This document shows, in pieces, positions 55,316-64,000 of a stretch of DNA of 64,000 nucleotides. The notes beneath the pieces are model-generated. The model saw only the letters and a list, made by a program, of their open reading frames with translations. It did no database searches and had not been told where the DNA came from. Each line of letters opens with the position of its first letter. Position 1 is the first letter of the stretch. Source of the DNA: Euptelea pleiosperma (taxonomy: Eukaryota > Streptophyta > Magnoliopsida > Ranunculales > Eupteleaceae); NCBI GenBank assembly GCA_035048495.1, contig CM068548.1, positions 7,801,464-7,865,463 of the forward strand, in the 5' to 3' direction. A program made the translations under genes and the position numbers.

Positions 55316-56477
55316 TATCTCTTGAAAATTCCTCTTCTGATGCAGTGATGATCAGTGAGTTCTTATACTCTTATAGTGTAAAGACCCATTGGTTTGAGTA
55401 TGGGAGTGACTTACATTTTCTTTTTTCCCCTTTGTTCTCCAATTTATCCTAATTCTCCCATCCATTTCTCTTTTAATTTTTATTTGGAGGGTGGCCTCTG
55501 GTTTGGTTTGTGAGGCTGACCTTGATTGATTACTTATGATTTTGGTCTCCAAAGACCAAAATCATGATTTTACAGGTTTTTGATTCTTTGCTTATTTTGG
55601 GTTTTGCCGATGCCTGATGCCCAAAATAGAGGCGGGGATCTTCTCGTCGTACATAGAAATGTTTTATGTGTAAGTTTATAACTTCATACAGATTGAAACT
55701 GTACAGAGTTACAGACAGAAAAAGGGAGTTGTTTGTTCATATTTGTTAATACTTGAGATTGGGGTTTTCAGCTTTTGGTTGAGTGTTTGAAGTAAGGCTT
55801 TTCACAATTTTATTACCATTTGTTGTTGAATTTGTGGAGTTATCATGTCTTCAGTTTTTTCATAATGGATAATCCTCATCATGAATTCAAAAAATTGTCT
55901 GTAACTATTTAGTTTGTAGATTCAGATTCATGGTTGGTCAGATCATGTTCTCTAGAGCCAAGTAAAAATCATTTATCTCTGAAAATCATTAAATAACTTT
56001 TGTGGGACTTTTGATAATTTCAAAACTAGGCTTCACTAGGTCCTACTGAATTAAACTCGCCAGAGGTCATGGCATTATCTGACCTTAAACCATATGGGTC
56101 ATACCCCAATCTCATTCAATTTGCCCACCGCCGGAGGTCATGGCATGAGCTGAGCCCCAAGCTCATTCAATTCTCCCCATTTTCAATTTTAGTTGCTGGA
56201 ACATGCAAATTTCTATATAAATTACAAGTTCTAACCACCAGGAGACAGGGTAATCTTGAAGCTCATTACTAACAATGGCAGAACCAATAACTTTTTAACG
56301 CAAGACAAGAGCTCGCTTCGGCATTACAAAATTTACAGGTGGGAAATGTCTATGGTAGTATGGGTCCTTTAAGGGAGTTCTCTCCCTGAATAACAAGCAA
56401 CAGCATTGCATAACAGGAATTAATATATGGTTGATGGCAATGCAAGATGTGGCTCCTAGTGTAACTGTCAACATGCG
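55316..56477 (+). other. DUF1005 gene 3' UTR and downstream flank
   Basis: Sequence after the stop codon. It includes a perfect 13-bp-arm hairpin at 55536-55565 and, further on (56060-56180), a direct repeat around GGTCATGGCATTATCTGA / GGTCATGGCATGAGCTGA. No gene or named element was recognised. Confidence 0.5.
55536..55565 (+). repeat. Perfect hairpin in the DUF1005 3' UTR region
   Basis: ATGATTTTGGTCT, a 4-nt loop CCAA, then AGACCAAAATCAT. Thirteen base pairs without mismatch. It may shape the 3' UTR; it lacks the U-run of a bacterial terminator and is not one. Confidence 0.85.
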
Positions 56478-58080
56478 AAGATGATCGGAAGGTTTCCACA
56501 ATTAAACGAAAAATCACAGAATACAAATAGCCTAATAGAAATGGCTTATCTAAAGTTCCAAACTAATCCTATTCAAATAATCCATACTGGCAGCAAAATC
56601 AAGAGACGCATTTCCAATTATAAGCTCCAAATCTTTTTTGTTTATGGGCATTCCCTTGAACCCTGCCAGGAGGGCCAACCAGGGCTGAAGCTAGGAGTGG
56701 CGACAGATCAGGTTGGCCAGAGATTGGGTTCGACTCAGACCAGTCTTCAACAAAAATCCACTCAATCTTGATCCAAAACTAGGAGTGTACATTCAGTTAG
56801 CCCAGCCCGACCCAAATTTAGTCAGGCAGGGCTGGAGCTTGAGGAACCTCGCCCAGGCCCTACCCAGAACCTGAAAACTGCATTTTGTCGGGCCTGGTTT
56901 TGGGCCCACTAATACCCCTTTTGAGAGAGGAGAGATGAGAGATGAGAGATGAGAGAGAGTTTTGAAAAAAAAAAAAGAGATGGTTAAAGCCCTTTTAAGC
57001 TGGATTTTTCCCAGGCTGGGCAAGGGTATCAAGCTAGAGTTCGGCCTGGGTACGGTTTTGGGCTGGAATCAGGGTAACCCAGGCTAACTTTAGGGTCTGT
57101 TTGGTACGCGTGCAATGGTTTGTGCACCCATGCTATTTTCTTGTGTTTGGTTCCACTAACTTTGCACGTGCAAGTTTCAAAATTTACGCACTGTTCATAT
57201 TTACTACCATTTGGTTCTCATGCATGCTCACTTAGGAAAGCACAAAATATGTGGGCCCCACCTATTAAGTACGAAAACAAAAAAAAATTTCCGTACTTAA
57301 TAGGTGGGCCCCACATAGTTGAACATGAATGTCAAACTTTCAAAAACGAATAATGAAAAAAAAATGGGCAATAACAGAAATAACAGACATTTTTTTTTTC
57401 ACAAAATTTTTCAGAAAATAATAGTCGTATCTTTCGGTATATTTTTTCAGCATTTTAACAGTAACAACGTAACGAGGGAGGTCCGAATCTGTTATGGCAA
57501 AAATAACGGCTGTTGCAACGGATTCGGACCTCTCCCGTTACGTTATGTACTGTTAAAATGGTAAAAAAAAATATCGTTATTTTCTGTTATAACGAAAATA
57601 AAGACCATTATTTTTTGAAAAAAATTGTGAAAAATGGCCATTACTTTTCGCTATTTTTTTCCATTTTTCTCCTTTTTTAAAATCTAAATTTCAAGGCCAC
57701 TTTTTCCATTATTTTTGGATTTTTTTTTGGAAAGATAGGGCTTGATTTGAGAAAATATTGGATTTTAATTTGTACCTTATGCAAATTATTTGCACAAGGA
57801 GGTTGTGTAAACAATTGCTCAAGGGGTGAAATGGGTTTTTAATTGCTAAAGAGGGTGAGCATTCATTTGCTCGTGTGCATTTGCAAATCGCCGAATGCAC
57901 ACGTACCAAACATGCGTGGGAAACGATTGCACGCGTAAACCTATTTGCACACCCAATTTGCACGCGTATCAAACGCACCCTTAGATTTCGGGTCAAACTT
58001 GTGTAACTAGGGCTGCAACTCGGATGGCCGAACCCAAGCCCGACAGGCTCAACCCGACTTCGGTTCGGGGTTGGGTTCTA
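56478..58080 (+). repeat. Dispersed repeat, copy 2 (with Tourist insertion)
   Basis: Matches 43536-44180 from GAAGATGATCGGAAGGTTTC onward, is interrupted at 57093-57980, and resumes with GATTTCGGGTCAAACTTGTG, AACTAGGGCTGCAACTCGGA. The tail continues with GGGTTCGGGTTGGGCTTGGG-type repeats to about 58200. Confidence 0.82.
57093..57980. mobile_element. PIF/Harbinger (Tourist-like) MITE, 888 bp
   Basis: Ends GGGTCTGTTTGGTACGCGTG and complement GGGTGCGTTTGATACGCGTG, flanked by TTA on both sides (57090-57092, 57981-57983). The empty site is preserved in the sister repeat at 43536-44180. Between lies a decayed TTATAACGG-type segment (57355-57720) including GGTCCGAATCTGTTATGGC and its complement, and a 23-bp-arm foldback CCGTACTTAATAGGTGGGCC / CACCTATTAAGTACG. 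Confidence 0.85.
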
Positions 58081-58206
58081 CAGTACTCGGGCATGGGTCG
58101 GTTATGCAATACTCGGGCTCAAGCTTGGGTTCGGGTTGGGCTTGGGCTAGCTGAGGCATTGGGCAACCCAACTCAACTCAACCTGAGCCCAACCATCTTA
58201 TATATA

Positions 58207-59040
58207 TCTATATAACAAAACATGGAAGTTGTCTCCCCACTTATACCCCCTCTTATCTATTTAGACAAAGAAGGGCTGAGATCTTATCCCCCAAATAGAT
58301 GGTGGATCTTAGCCATGCACACCCAATTTTGACAAACGCTTTGTCGGAGAGTGCCGTGGGCACTGGCCACCCACTATCTATATAACAAGTGACAGTGTTT
58401 GTCTTATACCCCTCTTATCTTATATGGCTTCAATAATGAGTGGCTGAGATCCACTATGCTTCATATCGATGGCTGAGATCAACTCCCACCCAATTTTTAC
58501 AAACACTTTGTCGGAAAGTGCCGCGGGCACAGGCCACCCACGCATATATCAAGACACCTCAGTTGTATTATCTTATGTTATCCATCCATCTAATGTGGAC
58601 GGTTAGATAAAGAGTGGTTGAGATCAAATCCATCAATCTAATGTGGACGGTTAGATTTCAGCCACTCAATTCGTCTCATTTGACCTCAATTTATTCAAAA
58701 TTTAAATTTCAACACCGTTTTTTTTGTTATTTCTATTATTTTTTCATTTCTCCCTCTGTGCGTTACAATCTGTTATAACAACCGTTATAATGAAAAAAAC
58801 GGTAATGCCCCAGTCCATTATACCATTCGAGTGCAGAAGGCACCTGATTTTTGCAAACATATTTGTCGGAGATTCTATATAATAAAACACATTGGTTGTC
58901 TCCCTACTTATACCTCTTATAAGCATCAACAAAGAAGGGCCGAGATCTAATCCTCCCCCAAATGGACGGTGGATCTCCGCCACTCACCTGATTTGGCAAA
59001 TTCTTTGTCGAGGAGTGCCGATGGCACGGGGCACCCACTA

Positions 59041-59041
<1 letters not shown>
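58207..59041 (+). mobile_element. Row of mini-Helitron-like units
   Basis: Units of about 165-170 bp start TCTATATAA and end with a hairpin then CCCACTA(G). Hairpins: GTGCCGTGGGCAC (58351-58363), GTGCCGCGGGCAC (58518-58530), GTGCCGATGGCAC (59015-59027). Unit 1 is 58207-58376, unit 2 starts immediately at 58377, a degenerate third follows near 58549, and the last complete one is 58874-59041, ending CTAG before T. TC start, 3' hairpin and CTAG end are Helitron features. A TTATAACGG-type fragment (58690-58830) lies between. Confidence 0.72.
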
Positions 59042-59084
<43 letters not shown>

Positions 59085-59165
59085 CACAAGCCCTCTTTCT
59101 TCTCTCTCTCTCTCTCTCTTGTCACTCGTTTCTCTCTCATTTCTCTCTCTCCTCTCCATCTTTCT
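59042..59165. repeat. (TA)n and (CT)n microsatellites
   Basis: About 19 TA units at 59042-59081, then CT-rich runs at 59092-59165. Confidence 0.95.
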
Positions 59166-60289
59166 AATTTCTCTCTTTGCTAGTAAGTCCCTCCCTCAAC
59201 TCCTCTTTCTTTCACTAAGCCAAGCCGATCAACCTGATGAATTTGACTGACCTGATCAGACTAGGCATGTCAGGCCCAACCCTAGACAAGTGGCAGCCTG
59301 GTGGGTAACCAATTTAGTTTAGAGGGGGTGAATATGTAAATTGTGGCAATTCAAGGCACAATTAAAAAATCAAAATTTTAAAGTTGTCCATATAATTAGA
59401 TACGTAGTTATAAAGGGGTAGCTTTGAAAATACAAAAAGAAAATGACAAAGAAAGAAATGAAAATTGTTATTAAGGAATTATTTTGAAAATATGAGAAAA
59501 ATGGCATAGTAAGTAATTTAATTAAGTATTAAAAATAAGAATCATAGCATAAGAAAATTTAATTAAGTATTTTTATCAAGAGGCTATATTGAAATATCAT
59601 GAGAATGGGCGAGTATGTTAGGAGTATTTAATAACCTTTTTTGTTTTTGGTGGTGGAGAAGTGCATTTAATGAATTAATGAGTGCCTATGTTTTTATTTT
59701 TGACAGAAGCGAAGGTTGTGGTGAAGTTCTTGTGGCAACCCAAGTTTTGGCTTCAGAATAGTAACCAGTGAGCCAACGTAGGTGACTCAAAGGGCCATTT
59801 TTGGAAGAACAACTAAAATAAGAAAGTTTCAACCCAAAGTGCAATTTGGAAGATTAGTTTGAAGGGGTGAATCTGTAAATTGTGGCAACTTAAGGCATAA
59901 TAGAAAATTAAAATTCTAAATTTGTACATTCATAATTATTAAGGGTTATTTTTTAGAACTATGAAAGTAATGGTACAAAAAGTAATTAAGTGGTTATTAA
60001 GGAATTGCTCAGAAAATATAGAAATAATGATATATTAAGTAATTAAGTGGTTAAAAGGGTTGTTTTGAAAATATGAATAAAATGGCATGTTAAATAATTT
60101 AGTGATTATAAATGGATTGTATTGAAAAAATAGTTAATGGCATGGGAAGTAATTAAGTAGGGCTATTTTTTCAATAGCTTTTAAGCTTTTTTGAAACTAA
60201 AATAGTTGCTTTAATAATGAGTGACTATGGCAAAGGAACATTTAATTTACTAATTTTTATTTGATAAAAAAGATCTCTGAACATTTAAC

Positions 60290-61319
60290 CTGTGTTTGGT
60301 AATGCGTCTTCTTCAAGGTGTGTAACTTTAAAGGTCAAGACCGACGTTTGGTTCTACACTAACACAACCATGTGAGACCCACAGAAGAATCAATATTACT
60401 AGATCACGCGGGCCCAACACATGAACAAAGATCGATAATTCGTGTGGGCCGCACATAACAACTAGAGTTGATAAATCATATGGGTCCCACATGTTAATAG
60501 GGTCGATAAATCATGTGGGCTCCACATAGAATGAAAGTTGATGGATAATATGTGGGTCCCAAATAATAGAGGGGCTTTGATAGATTATACCATGGTTTAA
60601 AAAACGGCTGTTTAAATGGTTTTAACGGCCGTTTAAACGGTAACGTCCCAAGCCCGTTTCCGTTAAAACCATTTAAACACATTTTATCGGTTTTAAAAAA
60701 AATGACCGTTTTTTTATTTATTTTAATGGCCGTTAAAATCATTTAAACAGCCATTTAATTTTGAAAAATTTTGTGAAAAAAGCGGCTATTAAAACCATTT
60801 AATTTCGTTAAAATCTATTTAATTTCCGTTTAAATCTGTTAAATTTTATTATTTTTTTTAATTATCAAATTTCAAAATTTGAATTTCAGCGCCACTTTTT
60901 TCGTTTTTTTTCCTTTAAAATCGTTAAAACCGTTAAAATTTGTTTAATTCCATTTTTTCCATTTTTGCCCCTGACCATTTCAATCTGTTTTAACGGCCGT
61001 TTAAACGGTTTAAATGGTAACACCCCCAATCCGTTTAACCGTTAAAACGGTCTCCTTTAAACCTTGGATTATACATGTGCTATATGTCAAGTGGGCTACA
61101 CATTAGGTGGGTTAAGCCCATTGGGGGTGGAGGGTGAACCCTTAAAGTATATGCATCTTCGAAGACACGGGGGACCTTTGAAGGTTCACTTTCACGCATC
61201 TTCAAGGTCTACTATGCCTTCAAAGGTGCGCGCCTTGGTGTGATCCAAACACTTGTCATAAATCAAGACGCACACCTTCAGCCAAGATGCACGTTGAAGG
61301 TGCGCTACCAAACACAGCC
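60290..61319. mobile_element. Foldback MITE with TGTTTGGTA ends, split by a nested MITE
   Basis: Left end CTGTGTTTGGTAATGCGTC, right end complement of GGCTGTGTTTGGTAGCGCAC. The interior (GACGTTTGGTTCTACACTAA, GATCGATAATTCGTGTGGGC) matches 9392-9897. It is interrupted at 60591-61066. Confidence 0.78.
60591..61066. mobile_element. CATGGTTTAAA MITE with GTTTAAAC palindromes, 476 bp
   Basis: The exact 8-bp duplication GATTATAC is at 60583-60590 and 61067-61074. Ends CATGGTTTAAAAAACGGC and complement CAAGGTTTAAAGGAGACC. The interior repeats GGCCGTTTAAACGG and CCGTTAAAACC where relatives have CCGTTATAACGG. Inserted in the 60290-61319 MITE. Confidence 0.9.
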
Positions 61320-61338
61320 TTAATGGCATGGGAAGTAA

Positions 61339-63223
61339 TCTATTATCTATTATCTATACTAAAGCTCGGCACTGATGAGGTGGCACTTCCTCCATCTTTT
61401 TTGCACTATTTTTTCCCAAAACACCCCTTAACACCATCTTTCATCTTAAACCCAAAACGTCTCTTCCTCTAAACCTCTTAATGGTTCGAATTCTACAATT
61501 CCAAATTAATTATCTATTCCTTAATTGCCTCTTAAATTCCTAAATTCTCTCTTCACCAAATCAAACACTAAAATTCCTAAATTATCTCTTTCAAATCTCA
61601 AAAAACGATTTCTCAAAAATTCAAAGGGACACCAACCTCTTAAATGAGAAGATGCTCCTACATCTTTTCATTTATTCTCTACAATCTACATTTTTCTCAA
61701 TTCTGCAATTTTGTTCCTAAACTCATCCATTTCAATCAAGATATTTGCGTACAACTCATCATCTCATTTATGTATTTTTTTTTGTATGTCTTTCTTACTT
61801 TTCAATTTTGTATATTATTGTCTACCTCCATCTTCTTTTTTTCGTTTCTCCTTTAACTATCTTTTTTTTTTCTATACTTAGTTTTAGTTTTCCCCTTTCC
61901 AAAGAAAATTTACAGGTCACCGTCTCTCATTTTCTGTTAATTTTTTTTAATGAATCCCTTATGTTCTATACTCTTATTATATGTAAGATTTTATTTGTAA
62001 AGACGATGCTCTGATCTGTGGTTGAGCTTCTTGAGCAATATTGATCATAATTATCACCAACAAAGTAAATATTCTTTAAGTAATTTCAAGTTTCAAAACA
62101 GCTCTATAAGAATTGTCATCTACATTTAGGTATCTTATTTTTGTTTCTTCAATAAACTTTTTCTCACATATAATTTCAAACTCTATCTTTCTCATAAAAA
62201 AAAAACTTTTTCTCTTTCTAGATTACCCAAAAAAAAGTTTTATCTTTCTCATAAAAACATTTCAACTCTCATATCCCTTACGTTGGATGTGGGATCAGAA
62301 CAAAAAAAAGGGTAGGAACAAATTTTTTGCAGCAAAAAAATAAACGCGGGAGCTACAATTTCTTCAATGACGGAACATCTTGGATAAAAAATTGTAGGTT
62401 CAAAAAAATAATTGTGTAGCTGATCGTGCCTCTTTAACAGAAAGTCGGTGCTCCCTGGAGCGAAAATATATGTGCAGTAATTTTTCCTTGGTGTCTTCAT
62501 TTGTCCTACAAATTGCATTATATTTGGCCAACCCCAAGTACACTTACAACCCATAAATCAGCCTGATTATTAAGTGTTAATTATTGGATAATAGTTATTT
62601 TCATGGATTTATTTTTAACAGTAGAATCAAGCATTATTTTTTGGGTACTGAGATCAAAAGGTTAGAAATCAATAATATTTAGGCTGATTATTGGTTGTAC
62701 TATGATCGAAATGTTATAAATCAATCAGGGTCAGGTTTGGGGACAACCATTTTGGCGTACCCACATAGAAGATGAATCAACGATTGATTTTGACAACCAT
62801 TTTGGCGGACCCACATAGAAGATGAATCAATGACTGATTTTTGGTGAGGATGATCTCCTCACCATATAGATCACCCCAATAAAAAATCAGCCCATTCTGA
62901 AATTTCTAACCCCATCAAATGTGGTTTTCAAGTTAGGCGGTAAAAATGGATGGTCCATAATTCTTCAATTTCTAAACCAGTCTACGAGAATTTGAATGAT
63001 TTGAATTTTTGTGAGGATGCTCCACTTACCATAGAGATCATCCTCACCAAAAATCAGCCATTGATTCATCTTCTATGAGGGTACACCAAATGGTTGTCCC
63101 CCGAACCTTAATCAATAATAATTAAGTTGATTTTTTGGATGTAAGATAATTTGTTGAAAAAATCTAAAAACTTATTTTTATATAATAATTTTTTTTTATT
63201 GTGCACGGGCTTTTAATTACTAG
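61339..63223 (+). mobile_element. Helitron, non-autonomous, 1885 bp
   Basis: 5' end TCTATTATCTATACTAAAGC, 3' end GTGCACGGGCTTTTAATTAC followed by TAG, giving CTAG. It sits between A and T. Joining the flanks restores GGAAGTAATTAAGTAATTA, the tandem-repeat text found nearby, so both ends are supported. No Rep/helicase. It carries a core-family foldback piece (62520-62715) and a foldback MITE (62735-63110). Confidence 0.85.
62735..63110. mobile_element. Foldback MITE (GATGATCTCCTCACC family), copy 2
   Basis: Same arms as 11569-11907: CCATTTTGGCGTACCCACAT, GAAGATGAATCAA, GGTGAGGATGATCTCCTCAC, and complement at the right. The left arm is partly duplicated (about 62745-62790 and 62800-62840). Confidence 0.75.
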
Positions 63224-63417
63224 TTAAGTAATTATAGAGGCATCCTTGGAAGAGTGGCCCAAGTGGGGAAAAAAAGTTTCTACCCAAAGGGTAGTTTTGA
63301 AGGATTAGTTACAAGGGGGAAATCGATAAACTGTGGCACCTGAAGGCATAGTTAGATAATCAAGATTCTGAAGTCATTTATGTAGGACAGATTTACAATT
63401 ATTAAGGGATTGTATTA

Positions 63418-63775
63418 GAGCTACACCCATTTCTTACATCCACTTCTTACACCCGAGGTTGGGGCCCACATGGAGATCATGTTGGATAATCCAACCATAC
63501 ATTGTGTTGTCCTTGCCATGATAATCATTGATGCCAAAAAGCAGTTTACTTCGACATCGCTAACCATATAAAAAATTGACCGAAAATATTGGTTTAATTG
63601 GATGGTCTGGATTTTTAAAATTAAAGTCATATTTTCATGAGGTTAAGAATGCCGAATTGTCCTGATTTTTTGTGAGAAGGGTAACTATAATATGAAAAAC
63701 TCATTGTGTGGTTGGATTGTCCAACATGATCTCCATGTGGACACCAACCTCGGGTGTAAGAAATGGGTGTAGCTC
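63418..63775. mobile_element. Foldback MITE with TA flanks
   Basis: GAGCTACACCCATTTCTTAC at the left and GTAAGAAATGGGTGTAGCTC at the right are perfect complements, continuing inward with CCCACATGGAGATCATGTTG and its complement. TA flanks both ends. Interior without coding. TA target fits a Tc1/mariner (Stowaway) type, but a two-base site is weak evidence. Confidence 0.75.
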
Positions 63776-64000
63776 TAGACGGACTCTATTGAAAATATGT
63801 AAGAAATGGCATGGAAAGTAATTAATAGTTATTAAGGAATTATTTTAGAAATATAAAAGAAATAACTTGGCAAGTAATTAAGTATTTATCAAGGGGTTGT
63901 ATCGGAAATATGGAAAAATAGCATGGTAAGCAATATAATGATACCGAAGAGATTGTATTAAAAATATAGTTAAAGGCATGAGAAGTAATTAAATTGCTTG

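Larger units (their letters stand above)
59320..64000. repeat. Degenerate tandem repeat, unit about 540 bp, with insertions
   Basis: The block GTGAATATGTAAATTGTGGC / AAGGCACAATT occurs near 59326, again near 59867 (540 bp later), and near 63310 after the inserted elements are discounted. Between them short lines of the type GAAAATATG..AAATGGCATG.TAAGTAATTAAG repeat irregularly. Younger elements at 60290-61319, 61339-63223 and 63418-63775 break it. No coding sense. Confidence 0.7.

Noticed and set aside
58904..59250. Open frames with Tyr-Ile repeats
   Set aside because: They are translations of the (TA)n and (CT)n microsatellites.
1..64000. CRISPR arrays, prokaryotic operons, riboswitches, rRNA genes
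   Set aside because: No regularly spaced identical repeats with unique spacers, no operon layout and no rRNA-like sequence were seen; the repeats present are transposons and microsatellites.

Overview
The window is nuclear DNA from a flowering plant with a repeat-rich genome. The evidence is intron-bearing plant genes (profilin, REV7, Derlin-1, a DUF1005 protein), GT/AG introns, long AT-rich spacers and a dense layering of plant transposons. There are no bacterial operons, rRNA, tRNA genes or CRISPR arrays. The species cannot be fixed from sequence alone; a woody, TE-rich angiosperm is a reasonable guess and no more.

Four host genes can be assembled exon by exon. (1) Profilin, minus strand: only exon 1 (520-642) lies inside, and the rest runs off the left edge. 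(2) REV7/MAD2B, plus strand, five exons between 19932 and 27140, with a 6.2-kb third intron full of retroelements. (3) Derlin-1, minus strand, seven exons from 40883 down to 29657, with a 17-nt coding first exon and a 6.8-kb first intron filled with LINE debris; it converges on REV7. (4) A DUF1005 protein, plus strand, two exons between 52689 and 55315.

The rest is mobile DNA. At 901-2690 there is a nest of hAT and MULE-type miniature elements with readable target-site duplications. A Ty1-copia remnant sits at 6100-7010. A complete-ended 7.8-kb Mutator-like element (11013-18815) has 88-bp terminal inverted repeats and a 9-bp duplication; it carries a decayed MULE transposase and, convergent to it, a decayed plant-mobile-domain (PMD) gene. 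The REV7 intron holds short-LTR TRIM elements next to a Ty3-gypsy body that seems to use the same LTR. The Derlin introns hold LINE ORF1/RT, zf-RVT and RNase H fragments. From 41.1 to 52.4 kb lie an LTR remnant, hAT and MULE MITEs, and a 294-bp TRIM. From 56.4 kb to the right edge there is a duplicated 0.6-kb repeat with a Tourist-type insertion, a row of mini-Helitrons, a Helitron at 61339-63223 with CTAG end, and a degenerate tandem repeat of about 540 bp.

Two miniature families dominate. One is a foldback core (motif CCACGTGGC... TATGGATGTTTGGCC) that recurs at least a dozen times with several different outer arms; three copies show 9-bp target duplications, so they are Mutator-type. The other begins CAAGGTTTAAA and contains repeated palindromes CCGTTATAACGG (in one copy CCGTTTAAACGG), with 8-bp duplications of hAT type. 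Both insert in or near genes and into each other.
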